The notes beneath the pieces were generated by a model. That model did not search any database and was not told the origin of the DNA. It saw nothing but the letters and a program-made list of their open reading frames with translations. DNA of 64,000 nt. It comes from Flavobacterium ajazii. GTDB lineage: Bacteria; Bacteroidota; Bacteroidia; Flavobacteriales; Flavobacteriaceae. Positions 8,273 to 15,619 of the stretch are shown piece after piece. The translations under genes were made by a program, and so were the position numbers. Positions within the stretch are counted from its first letter, which is position 1. The number at the start of each line of letters is the position of its first letter. Where the stretch lies: assembly GCF_010614725.1 (NCBI RefSeq), contig NZ_JAAEHL010000005.1, positions 124,001 to 188,000 of the forward strand, written 5' to 3'.

Positions 8273-8950
8273 TTAGTCTTTAATTTTAAAACGAATATAG
8301 GTAATTGCCTTGTTTATTTCTAAATATTGTTTTTCGTAAAAGGTCTGGATTGAAGTTACCACTTCAGGACTTCCTTCATTTTTATACACATTATGATTGG
8401 CATATAAAACTTCGTGTCCTTCACCATGTAATAATCCCAAAGTATAACCGTGCATAAATTCGCTATCGGTTTTCAGGTTTACAACACCGTCTTTTTTGAG
8501 TATTTTTTTATACAATTTCAAAAACTCAGAGTTGGTCATTCTGTGTTTGGTTCTTTTGTATTTGATTTGCGGATCCGGAAAAGTAATCCAGATTTCGTCA
8601 ACTTCTCCTTCAGCAAAAATATGATTGATCAATTCGATCTGAGTTCGTACAAAGGCAACATTATGAAGACCGTTTTCAACAGCAGTTTTGGCACCTCTCC
8701 AGAAACGGGCACCTTTAATGTCAATTCCGATAAAATTTTTGTCCGGGTATTTTTCTGCCAGTCCAACAGAATACTCTCCTTTTCCACATCCTAATTCCAA
8801 AACCAGTGGATTATCGTTTTTAAAGAAATCCGAATTCCATTTCCCTTTCAAAGGCATTAAATCCCCTGTAACTTCTTCTCTGGTTGGCTGAAAAACGTTT
8901 TGAAATGTTTCGTTTTCCCTGAATCTTTTTAGTTTGTTTTTACTTCCCAC
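8273..8950 (-). CDS. trmB: tRNA (guanine(46)-N7)-methyltransferase
   Basis: A 225-residue Rossmann-fold methyltransferase. The SAM-binding loop is LELGCGKGEYSVGLA, followed by the acidic residue in FIGIDIKGARFWRG. The substrate motif is FPDPQIKYKRTKHRMTN, the form common in Bacteroidota versus PDPWPKKRH in enterobacteria. The enzyme makes m7G46 in the variable loop of tRNAs. A possible -7 box (TAATTTTG, minus strand) lies at 8970-8977, just upstream of the ATG. Confidence 0.95.
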   Translation of the reverse strand: MGSKNKLKRFRENETFQNVFQPTREEVTGDLMPLKGKWNSDFFKNDNPLVLELGCGKGEYSVGLAEKYPDKNFIGIDIKGARFWRGAKTAVENGLHNVAFVRTQIELINHIFAEGEVDEIWITFPDPQIKYKRTKHRMTNSEFLKLYKKILKKDGVVNLKTDSEFMHGYTLGLLHGEGHEVLYANHNVYKNEGSPEVVTSIQTFYEKQYLEINKAITYIRFKIKD

Positions 8951-9023
8951 TTTTTACAAAAATTTTCAGCAAAATTAAGGAATATAAACGAATGGACGAG
9001 GAGTAATTGAAGTTTAAATTTTA

Positions 9024-9062
9024 GCCGCAGATTTTTAGGTTTTATATTTGAAAATCTGCGGC
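9024..9062 (-). terminator. Hairpin after the ammonium channel gene
   Basis: GCCGCAGATTTT (9024-9035) and AAAATCTGCGGC (9051-9062) form a perfect 12-bp stem with a 15-base loop just past the amt stop at 9073. On the minus strand it is followed by an AT-rich stretch rather than a clean T-run. Probable transcription end for amt. Confidence 0.65.
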
Positions 9063-9072
9063 CTATTTTTGG

Positions 9073-10452
9073 TTAGTAATGTGGTTCAGTAATATGTGAT
9101 GATTTTGGATCGAGTGTTTCATCGTGCTGAGACAAATCTAATCCGATGTGTTCTGATTCTTCCGAAACTCGTAACGGAATAATGAAATTCGTTACTTTGA
9201 ATAAGAAATAAGCTCCGAAGAAGGTAAAAATAGAAACCAGAACCAATGCCATCATGTGATGTCCAAAAACGCTCCATCCGCCGTGTAGTAAACTTGCATC
9301 TTCACCATGGGCAAAAATAGCCGTCAGGATCATTCCCATGATTCCTCCCACGCCGTGACAGGCAAAAACATCAAGTGTATCATCAAATTTCTTAGAAAAA
9401 CTGCAGTTTACAGCTGAGTTTGAAACCAATGCCGTTATGAATCCGAAAAACATACTTTCGGGAACTGAGACGAAACCTGCTGCAGGAGTAATAGCTACTA
9501 AACCAACAACAGCCCCGATACATGCCCCAAGAGCAGAAACTTTTCTTCCGTTCACACGGTCAAAGAAAATCCACGTTAACATAGCTGCTGCCGATGAAGT
9601 TGTGGTTGTAGCAAAAGCCATTGCGGCAGTTCCGTTGGCAGCCAGTGCAGATCCGGCGTTGAACCCGAACCAGCCAAACCATAACATCCCGGTTCCCAAT
9701 AATACAAACGGAATATTGGTTGGGATATGCTGACTGTTTTTTCTTTTTCCTAAAACGATAACACCGGCCAAAGCGGCAAATCCGGAACTCATATGTACTA
9801 CGGTTCCTCCTGCGAAATCTTTTACACCGAAATAGCTTCCCAGAACACCTGTTGGATACCAAACAGCGTGACACAAAGGAGCATATATAAAAATGGTAAA
9901 TAAGCTGATGAAAATTAGATAAGATATAAAACGAACACGCTCAGCAAATGATCCTGTGATAATTGCCGGACAGATAATCGCAAATTTCATCTGAAACAAA
10001 GCAAACAGCATAAACGGAATCGTACTTGCCAATTGTTTATGAGGCAAAACGCCCACATAATCCATAAAAGCAAAAGTCGTTGGATTCCCGAAGAAACTGT
10101 AAAAATGATCTCCAGAACCAAAACCAACAGGCTCTCCAAACGCAATACTGAAAGCGACTACAGCCCATAAAAGCGTAACAACCCCAAGGCAAATAAAACT
10201 CTGAAGCATCGTTGAAATAACATTTTTCTTGCCTACCATTCCTCCATAAAAAAAAGATAATCCCGGTGTCATGATTAAAACCAGACAGGATGAAGTCAGC
10301 ATCCAGGCAACATCAGCCGGTACAATGTGGTCTATGGTACCAAATGCAGATAATACATAATCATTTTCTGTAACAGTGGGCCAAAAAGCACCCGTGATAC
10401 AAACAATACTTATCATAATAAAGGAAATGATCCAGCGTTTTTCTATTTTCAT
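9073..10452 (-). CDS. amt: Ammonium channel protein (Amt/MEP/Rh family)
   Basis: A 459-residue membrane protein with about eleven helices after an N-terminal signal-like segment. Family hallmarks are visible: DVAWMLTSSCLVLIMTPGLSFFYGG at the start of the core, GGTVVHMSSGFAALAG holding the first pore histidine, GMLWFGWFGFNAGSALA, and HGVGGIMG holding the second. It conducts ammonium or ammonia across the inner membrane. No glnK gene is adjacent, unlike in many proteobacteria. A TAACTTTG box (minus strand, 10491-10498) is a possible -7 element. Confidence 0.95.
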   Translation of the reverse strand: MKIEKRWIISFIMISIVCITGAFWPTVTENDYVLSAFGTIDHIVPADVAWMLTSSCLVLIMTPGLSFFYGGMVGKKNVISTMLQSFICLGVVTLLWAVVAFSIAFGEPVGFGSGDHFYSFFGNPTTFAFMDYVGVLPHKQLASTIPFMLFALFQMKFAIICPAIITGSFAERVRFISYLIFISLFTIFIYAPLCHAVWYPTGVLGSYFGVKDFAGGTVVHMSSGFAALAGVIVLGKRKNSQHIPTNIPFVLLGTGMLWFGWFGFNAGSALAANGTAAMAFATTTTSSAAAMLTWIFFDRVNGRKVSALGACIGAVVGLVAITPAAGFVSVPESMFFGFITALVSNSAVNCSFSKKFDDTLDVFACHGVGGIMGMILTAIFAHGEDASLLHGGWSVFGHHMMALVLVSIFTFFGAYFLFKVTNFIIPLRVSEESEHIGLDLSQHDETLDPKSSHITEPHY

Positions 10453-10714
10453 TTTTCAAATACTTTATTGAACCCTATTTTTTTTGGGGGCAAAGTTAAA
10501 AAATTTTGAATATTTTGATTTTAAGGGCTGCAAAAACAGGAGTATTATTTTTATTTTAATAAAATTTTCAAAAATAAGCCCGTTTTATTGATAGTATCTT
10601 ATTTTAAACTCCTAAAATTAAGATTTTATCACTAACAACATTAGAAAATCATTAGAATTTTATTGCTTGAAGCCTTATAGAAATTAGGATTGCCTTAATA
10701 TTGAAAGAGTTTGC

Positions 10715-11206
10715 TTATTTTTCTTTGAACTTATTTATCAAAACATCTTCAATAGGTGCTTTTATTTTGACAATCGCGTCCACTTCATCATTCGGAATGG
10801 TCATGGATAAAACATAGTGCTGAATCTTCCATTCTTTTCCCACTTTCACCAAAACGCCCGAGCCACGGCAAATTTTCATCTGTGTATTCAGCAATTCGTC
10901 GAACCAGGCTATTTTTCCGGATTTGTCAAAAAAGATATGACGTTCCAAAGCAGTGAAATTCCACGTTGTTCCTTTATCAAAATAAGGTTTTGCCCAGGCT
11001 TTAAAATCAGGTTTGATCCAGTTTTCGGTAGCATCGGTTCCAATGTAAATGGCGTCTTCGGTCATTACATTAAAATAAGCGTCGAATTTTACATCGGCCG
11101 CTGCTTTGTGCCAGGCATCAAGTGTCTGGTTGATTTTGTCTTTTTCGGAATTTTGGGCGTTTGCAAAAGAAGCAACAAATAAAAGGAACAGAATAGATTT
11201 TTTCAT
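10715..11206 (-). CDS. Secreted NTF2/SnoaL-like protein
   Basis: A 163-residue protein with a clear signal peptide (MKKSILFLLFVASFANAQ). The body resembles the cone-shaped NTF2/SnoaL fold (INQTLDAWHKAAADVKFDAYF, TEDAIYIGTD, WKIQHYVLS). Family members range from isomerases to ligand-binding proteins, so no reaction can be assigned. It is divergent from the repeat lipoprotein gene, with a 415-bp inverted-repeat element between them starting 40 bp from its ATG. Confidence 0.75.
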   Translation of the reverse strand: MKKSILFLLFVASFANAQNSEKDKINQTLDAWHKAAADVKFDAYFNVMTEDAIYIGTDATENWIKPDFKAWAKPYFDKGTTWNFTALERHIFFDKSGKIAWFDELLNTQMKICRGSGVLVKVGKEWKIQHYVLSMTIPNDEVDAIVKIKAPIEDVLINKFKEK

Positions 11207-11245
11207 AAGAGATAATATTTGAGTCTAAAGATAAAGAATATCTAA

Positions 11246-11660
11246 AATTTTTTTCCACCATATAAGTGATATAAGTTCATTTTAGTATTGCGCTTAAATA
11301 GTTGGCCTTATTAAAAATGATGTCATCCTGAGCGGAGTCGAAGGCTTTTTAATTAGAAAGGGCTTCGACTCCGCTCAGCCTGACAGTGGTTTCCAGAAGT
11401 TTTTTTAACACATAGAAAAACATAGTTTTATGTAGTAAAAAGAGTTGAATAAAGAAATACATTTCTTTACACATAGCTATGTGTTTTCAAATTAGTGAAA
11501 CGCCTTTTTTCAGCGCTCCGAGACTATGTTTCTATGTGTTAAATAATTACAAAGCAATGAGATTTGTTCATTTTGATTTTCTTATATACTTTCTAATGCT
11601 ATTGACAAAGTAAATTAAAACTTAAATTATCTTATATCACTTATATGGTGGAAAAAAATT
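11246..11660. repeat. 415-bp palindromic element with perfect 30-bp terminal inverted repeats
   Basis: Bases 11246-11275 are exactly complementary to 11631-11660 (30 of 30); the inner 19 bases of the left end read ACCATATAAGTGATATAAG. Three smaller inverted repeats lie inside: 11321-11345 with 11361-11385 (core GAGCGGAGTCGAAG), 11405-11425 with 11524-11542 (TTAACACATAG arms), and the perfect 16-base palindrome ACACATAGCTATGTGT at 11469-11484. No transposase or long ORF is present. It fills the divergent gap between the NTF2-like and lipoprotein genes and resembles a non-autonomous mobile element. A relative is at 48223-48430. Confidence 0.85.
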
Positions 11661-11667
11661 ATATTTG
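11660..11667 (+). promoter_or_regulatory. -7 promoter box of the repeat lipoprotein gene
   Basis: TATATTTG fits the Bacteroidota consensus TAnnTTTG and begins on the last base of the terminal repeat, 24 bases before the ATG. No -33 TTG sits in the expected place, so support is partial. Confidence 0.4.
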
Positions 11668-11690
11668 AGTGCTCTTAAAATACCTCAATC

Positions 11691-12365
11691 ATGAATTCAA
11701 AAATCTACATAAGTTCGATTATTATTGCCTCCTTAGCTTTTATTTCCTGCAAAAAAGAATTAGAGCCTCAGGAGAACACCTCAACCTCTGAGTTAGTGAG
11801 ATTAGGACTTGCAAAAGACACTTCTAAAACAGCTGCTCCCGTAGCACAGGCTCCGGCCACGAACCCAAATACCGTTTTAGGAGAATCAAAAGGACTAAAT
11901 CCTGCTCACGGACAACCGGGGCACCGTTGTGATATTGCGGTTGGAGCACCTTTGAATTCGGCACCAGCACAACAAGGACAGGTGACAGCACAGGCACCAC
12001 AAACGGTTCAGGTAAATCCCGGTCAGCCAAAAGTGGTAACTACGACAGCCGTTGCACAGCCTGTAAAAGTAGCTAAAGGAATGAACCCGTCGCATGGTCA
12101 GCCGGGACATAGATGTGACATTCCGGTTGGAGCGCCTTTAAACTCGCCGGTTGCAAAACCTGCTACAACAACAACCGCTGCTGCACAAAGCGGAACAGTC
12201 GAAAAATCATTTACGGTAACACCGCCTGCAAACAATGCGGTTCCTGCTTTATTAAGTACCGAAACTGCAAAACCCGCTACTACTGCCGAAGGAACAAACC
12301 CAGTCCACGGACAACCGGGGCACCGCTGTGATATCGCTGTGGGAGCACCATTGCCGAAATCATAA
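11691..12365 (+). CDS. Lipoprotein with three His/Cys repeats (unknown function)
   Basis: A 224-residue protein. A hydrophobic N-terminus ends at Cys20 (FISCKKELEPQE), consistent with a lipoprotein carrying acidic residues just after the cysteine. Three nearly identical repeats follow at about 69-90, 131-152 and 202-224, with consensus NPxHGQPGHRCDIxVGAPL, joined by Ala/Pro/Thr/Gln-rich linkers that look disordered. Each repeat carries two His and one Cys, so metal or heme binding is possible, but no known fold is recognised. Neither neighbour hints at a role. Envelope location is inferred from the lipobox. Confidence 0.75.
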   Translation: MNSKIYISSIIIASLAFISCKKELEPQENTSTSELVRLGLAKDTSKTAAPVAQAPATNPNTVLGESKGLNPAHGQPGHRCDIAVGAPLNSAPAQQGQVTAQAPQTVQVNPGQPKVVTTTAVAQPVKVAKGMNPSHGQPGHRCDIPVGAPLNSPVAKPATTTTAAAQSGTVEKSFTVTPPANNAVPALLSTETAKPATTAEGTNPVHGQPGHRCDIAVGAPLPKS

Positions 12366-12389
12366 GAGAAAGGGGCAAAGTTGCAAAGC

Positions 12390-12440
12390 AACAAAGGGAC
12401 AAAGATGCTAAGAAAACCTTAGAGCCTTTGTCCCTTTGTT
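12390..12440. terminator. Hairpin between convergent lipoprotein and hibernation-factor genes
   Basis: AACAAAGGGACAAAG (12390-12404) pairs perfectly with 12426-12440, and an inner CTAAG/CTTAG stem extends the structure. It lies in the 95-bp gap between two convergent stops, where it could end transcription from both sides. Confidence 0.65.
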
Positions 12441-12460
12441 ACTTTGAACCTTCAAAAAAA

Positions 12461-12775
12461 TTAATGTGCTTTCAGTTTTTCGAAAGTAGTCGTCAGTGAT
12501 TTTTTAGCTTTTGCCAAAGCACCACTAAAAGCTTTTTCAAGTGTATCAGCGTGTTCTGTAACGGTAAGCGGCTGTAAATTGACGATACGGACTTCAAGAA
12601 CGCATTTTTTATCGTTTAAGCTGAATTTCTCTCCATTTTCATCTCCAAAATGTACTTCTATGCGGGTAATTTTATCTTCAAAACGCGCTAAACCTTTTTC
12701 CAGTTCTCCTGAAAAATAATTTTCTAATCTTGCGTGTCCTTCAATGTTTTTGTCGGTATTGATTTGAATTTTCAT
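12461..12775 (-). CDS. hpf: Ribosome hibernation-promoting factor, HPF/RaiA family
   Basis: A 104-residue protein with the family layout: a first strand MKIQINTD, a helix beginning HARLENYFSGELEKGLARF, then strands around RIEVHFGDENG and CVLEVRIV, and a helix ending ALAKAKKSLTTTFEKLK. It is the short form without the C-terminal dimerisation domain of long HPF. HPF/RaiA proteins bind the 30S subunit near the mRNA channel and silence ribosomes in stationary phase. It has its own well-formed promoter at 12803-12833. Confidence 0.85.
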   Translation of the reverse strand: MKIQINTDKNIEGHARLENYFSGELEKGLARFEDKITRIEVHFGDENGEKFSLNDKKCVLEVRIVNLQPLTVTEHADTLEKAFSGALAKAKKSLTTTFEKLKAH

Positions 12776-12802
12776 AACGGTTTGTATTTAATGATTGTTT
12801 CT

Positions 12803-12833
12803 CAAATCTATCTTTTTTTAGATAAAATGACAA
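12803..12833 (-). promoter_or_regulatory. Promoter of the hpf gene
   Basis: On the minus strand TTG (12833-12831) is followed after 20 bases by TAGATTTG (12810-12803), which fits the TTG-N19-TAnnTTTG pattern of Bacteroidota housekeeping promoters. The ATG lies 28 bases downstream. Confidence 0.6.
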
Positions 12834-12867
12834 GGGAGTTAAGGAAAGATTAAGATAATATTTTTCG

Positions 12868-13018
12868 TATGTTTGCGGTTCCTAAATGCAAAAATATATG
12901 AATACGAAAAAACTTCTTGCCCGTGTGGTATGGTGGCGGTATTGGAAACAACCGTAACGCTCTTTGCAGCGTAGGACACCTAAGCTATGCGGGTTTTATA
13001 TTTCCTAAATGCAAAATT
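12868..13018 (+). promoter_or_regulatory. Leader with attenuator-like competing hairpins upstream of the small gene
   Basis: TATGTTTG at 12868-12875 fits the -7 box. After a short Trp-rich ORF (12898-12957), the segment AGCGTAGG at 12968-12975 can pair either upstream with ACGCT (12957-12961) or downstream with CCTAAGCT (12979-12986, one mismatch), and GGGTTTTATATTT follows shortly after. Mutually exclusive stems behind a peptide with clustered Trp codons are the plan of a classical attenuator. A box, TTCCTAAATGCAAAA, occurs both before the leader ATG and before the small gene ATG. Function is inferred. Confidence 0.45.
12898..12957 (+). CDS. Candidate Trp-rich leader peptide, 19 aa
   Basis: The ORF reads MNTKKLLARVVWWRYWKQP and stops at TAA. 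Three of 19 codons are TGG, in the cluster TGG TGG CGG TAT TGG, which matches the idea of a leader whose translation reports charged tRNA-Trp. It is preceded by a TAnnTTTG box and followed by alternative hairpins. No trp gene follows, which is odd. The peptide may be fortuitous; the codon cluster is the main argument. Confidence 0.45.
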   Translation: MNTKKLLARVVWWRYWKQP

Positions 13019-13249
13019 ATGATTACAAACACCCTTTCCAAAGAAACCCAACTAAGATTAGTTGATTTCTTTAACCAATCTATTGATCCTGAAAGCATGG
13101 CGAAAGCAATCAGGCAAGTAAATTATGTACTTGCCTTAAATGCAATTCGAGATTCAGAAACCCTGCAAACTGAAATCAGCCTTGAAAATAACTTTTACTG
13201 GCTGAACAGATTAGCAGAAATCTTAAATCCTTATTTGGATGTTGAATAA
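13019..13249 (+). CDS. Small conserved-looking protein of unknown function, 76 aa
   Basis: ATG at 13019 (MITNTLSKETQLRLVDFF) is preferred over an upstream TTG at 12917, because the extra residues would be read from the structured leader. The protein is soluble, probably all-helical, with segments around 8-18, 25-42 and 55-70 (YWLNRLAEILNPYLDVE). No motif or family is recognised. It has a clear terminator directly after its stop, so it is a complete transcription unit with the leader at 12868-13018. Confidence 0.65.
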   Translation: MITNTLSKETQLRLVDFFNQSIDPESMAKAIRQVNYVLALNAIRDSETLQTEISLENNFYWLNRLAEILNPYLDVE

Positions 13250-13252
13250 GAG

Positions 13253-13277
13253 AAAAGCCACTGAGAAGTGGCTTTTT
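13253..13277 (+). terminator. Rho-independent terminator of the small gene
   Basis: AAAAGCCACT (13253-13262) and AGTGGC plus the T-run (13267-13277) enclose a GAGA tetraloop. It starts four bases after the stop codon. Confidence 0.85.
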
Positions 13278-13278
13278 G

Positions 13279-13404
13279 CTATTTTATGGGTTGTCTTTTG
13301 TTGATTGCATTTCGAATTTCAAGAATACAAGAATCCAGATTTTTTTTAATATCATTTTTCCAGAAACTCAAAATTTTCCAGTTTTGAGATTCTAAATACA
13401 GATT
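13279..13404 (-). pseudogene. 3' remnant of a DUF559/Vsr-like endonuclease gene
   Basis: On the minus strand an open stretch runs from just after a TAG (13407-13405) to a TAG at 13281-13279 and encodes about 41 residues. They include YLESQNWKILSFWKNDIKK and end EIRNAINKRQPIK. This looks like the C-terminal end of DUF559/Vsr-superfamily endonucleases, whose last strand and helix read similarly to GYKVLRFWNNEV. There is no start codon and the catalytic part is missing. It follows the restriction endonuclease stop by 17 bases, so the island probably displaced its 5' part. ATTTAGAATCT is repeated at the break. Confidence 0.6.
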
Positions 13405-13421
13405 CTAAATGGATTTTATTG

Positions 13422-14240
13422 CTAATTTTGTTGATTATGTCCGTAAAAGATATGCTGTATAATCTCTTCTAAATCTCCTGTTCGGGAAATATCTAAAAAG
13501 ACATCATATATAATTGAAAAAGTGTTATCTAGGCCTGAGCAAAAATCCCAAAAATCATTCTCAACCCAACCTTCATTATTTGGTTCAAGGGGCCAGCCTC
13601 CGCCTATAGTTCGTGACCAAAAATCAACTTGACCGTATGGATTATATGGAAAAACTATTTTTGATAAAGAATGTTGATCGGGATATCTTGAATAAAAATA
13701 TGCATACCAATTAAGTATTTGAGAAAAACATCTAGCATAACCACCAACATTTGCTTGGACGGTTTTTGTATCAAAAAAATAATTTATATTATCTTTTTTT
13801 AACCAAATATCAACTCCAAAACCTCTTGGAGGGGGCATGAAATCATTTATAGGATAGATTAAAAAATTCTGACAAGCTTCTCTAATTCTATCATGACAAT
13901 GTTGGGCATTATATTGAGGATTTCTATTGTTTCTGCCTTCAATAAGCATTTGCACAGTGTTTTGCAGAATTGCTGGCATATTTGAAGGGGCTAATAAATT
14001 ACTATTCACTACCTCAAAACCATTTAACTGTGCTATTGCTTTTGCTAATGGTTCCCAAAGAGTAGTTCCCAAAGAAGTTTCCATTCCGCCAACAACGGAT
14101 CTTATTCTTCTTTCTGTAGGAATAATTAAATCTAGAATTTGAAAATTAGGAACAACATTTTGTCTGTTCCTAATATATCCTGTAATAGAATTAATTACTG
14201 TTTCTCTAACAATTATATAAACTTCGTCTCTAGTTGGCAT
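13422..14240 (-). CDS. Type II restriction endonuclease, TdeIII/MjaII-like
   Basis: A 272-residue protein. The opening region (TERRIRSVVGGMETSLGTTLWEPLAKAIA) and the centre (PPPRGFGVDIWLKK, then YFFDTKT) resemble the RE_TdeIII family. The likely PD-(D/E)XK residues are D144, D157 and K159, with Asp in place of the usual Glu. Characterised relatives are recalled to cut GGNCC, but specificity cannot be read from sequence alone. It lies 34 bp after the cytosine methyltransferase gene on the same strand, and Vsr precedes both, forming one R-M-repair cluster. Confidence 0.8.
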   Translation of the reverse strand: MPTRDEVYIIVRETVINSITGYIRNRQNVVPNFQILDLIIPTERRIRSVVGGMETSLGTTLWEPLAKAIAQLNGFEVVNSNLLAPSNMPAILQNTVQMLIEGRNNRNPQYNAQHCHDRIREACQNFLIYPINDFMPPPRGFGVDIWLKKDNINYFFDTKTVQANVGGYARCFSQILNWYAYFYSRYPDQHSLSKIVFPYNPYGQVDFWSRTIGGGWPLEPNNEGWVENDFWDFCSGLDNTFSIIYDVFLDISRTGDLEEIIQHIFYGHNQQN

Positions 14241-14274
14241 AAGATAATGTGTTACTTTTTCACAAAGTAATACA

Positions 14275-15507
14275 TTATTCTTTTATTTTATAGTATTGAT
14301 TTAGAAAACTTATAACTGAATACCCAACTTCTTTTCCTAAGTTAACAGGGACAGCATTTCCAATTTGCTTATATTGTTGAGCAATAGAACCTGAAAATTG
14401 CCAATCATCTGGAAAAGTTTGAATCCTTGCATATTCGCGAACTGTAAATGGTCTTGTTTCTTCAGGATGACACCTTTCTGTTTGTTTTTGCGCAGGACTA
14501 CAAGTTAATGTTAAACAAGGTTCGTCCCAACCAATTCTTCTTGCAATTCCTGTTTTTCCACCACCAAGATAAAAGCTACCACCCATAAATTCTTTTTGAA
14601 TATCTATAGGTAAATCTCTCCAGTATCCTTTTTGTGGAACTAATTTTAAAACATCAACTTTACTTTTTGGATATTTTGAGCCTCCTGAATGTGGAACATC
14701 ACATTCAAATAAATCTCCTTTTTTTAAAGCATCTTTTAAATTGTAAATTTTTTTATAAGGCTTTGGATATTCATATTTTACATTAATATCTTTTCTAATA
14801 CCAACTAAAATTAACCTTTCTCTTTTCTGAGGCACATTAAAATTAATTGCTTTTAGGACTTGAACAGGAACAACGTTATATCCTATTTCATCTAAAATTG
14901 AAATCATACCTTGAAGGGTTTTACCATTGTCATGATTTAATAATCCCCGAACATTTTCACCAATACAAATTAGAGGATTTACTTCTTTTACTGCTCTTGC
15001 AAATTCATAAAATAATGTCCCTCTAGCATCAGCTAAACCAAGTTTTTTTCCAGCATAACTAAATGCTTGACAAGGGAAGCCACCTGTAACAACATCTACT
15101 TTATTATGATATTCTGAAAAATTGAACTGTTTTATATCTCCTTCAAGAACATTCCAATTTGGCCTATTAGTTCTTAAGGTTTCGCATGCCCATTTATCAA
15201 TTTCGTTTAAAGCAACACATTTTAATCCAGCTTTCTCCATTCCAATGGCTAATCCGCCAGCTCCGGCGAAAAGTTCAAGAACTGTATAATTATTTTCGGG
15301 AATTACATGATTGGAAACGGTTTGTTGTATATCATCATCTATAAAACTTGAAAATAAATTATTAATTTCAGATCTTTTGTACATTCTATAATTGCTCATA
15401 GGTTCGCGTACAGCATTCAATTTTCCTTCATTATCCCAACGTCTTAAAGTCTCTTTGCTCTTTCCTAACAATTCTGATGCTTCAGACAATGAAATATAAT
15501 CACTCAT
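14275..15507 (-). CDS. DNA (cytosine-5) methyltransferase with N-terminal MerR-like HTH
   Basis: A 410-residue protein starting at ATG 15507 (MSDYISLSEA); a TTG two codons earlier is less likely. Residues 3-53 form a MerR/excisionase-type DNA-binding domain (LSEASELLGKSKETLRRWDNEGKL). The m5C methyltransferase follows: motif I LELFAGAGGLAIGM (77-90), motif IV GGFPCQAFS with catalytic C146, motif VI ENV (184-186), motif VIII PQKRERLILVG, a target-recognition region at about 250-340, and motif X QIGNAVPV. It protects host DNA from the downstream nuclease. The HTH suggests it represses its own promoter at the palindrome 15516-15531. Confidence 0.93.
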   Translation of the reverse strand: MSDYISLSEASELLGKSKETLRRWDNEGKLNAVREPMSNYRMYKRSEINNLFSSFIDDDIQQTVSNHVIPENNYTVLELFAGAGGLAIGMEKAGLKCVALNEIDKWACETLRTNRPNWNVLEGDIKQFNFSEYHNKVDVVTGGFPCQAFSYAGKKLGLADARGTLFYEFARAVKEVNPLICIGENVRGLLNHDNGKTLQGMISILDEIGYNVVPVQVLKAINFNVPQKRERLILVGIRKDINVKYEYPKPYKKIYNLKDALKKGDLFECDVPHSGGSKYPKSKVDVLKLVPQKGYWRDLPIDIQKEFMGGSFYLGGGKTGIARRIGWDEPCLTLTCSPAQKQTERCHPEETRPFTVREYARIQTFPDDWQFSGSIAQQYKQIGNAVPVNLGKEVGYSVISFLNQYYKIKE

Positions 15508-15515
15508 AACCAAGT

Positions 15516-15531
15516 TGTTTAACGTTATACA
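15516..15531. promoter_or_regulatory. Palindromic operator candidate upstream of the methyltransferase
   Basis: TGTTTAACGTTATACA is a near-perfect 16-bp palindrome (14 of 16, with TAACGTTA perfect). It lies between a TATTTTTG -7 box on the minus strand (15546-15539) and the methyltransferase ATG at 15507, close to the expected start site. A bound protein would block transcription. The HTH domain fused to the methyltransferase is the obvious candidate. No -33 TTG is seen. Confidence 0.5.
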
Positions 15532-15619
15532 ATGGTTACAAAAATAAATGAAAAAATTCCATAATTAAAAGTGTTTTTTGTTATAAATTAGAACAAAAAA
15601 TAGTTGCTTTTTTAATTGC

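Noticed and set aside
11469..11484. Stand-alone operator palindrome ACACATAGCTATGTGT
   Set aside because: It is the centre of the larger nested repeat element and more simply explained as part of it.
12917..13018. N-terminal extension of the small gene from a TTG start
   Set aside because: It would be translated from the structured leader and overlap the Trp-rich ORF in another frame; the ATG at 13019 follows the duplicated box and gives a normal small protein.
15508..15513. TTG start two codons upstream for the methyltransferase
   Set aside because: The ATG at 15507 directly begins the HTH domain; the extra residues add nothing and TTG is weaker.
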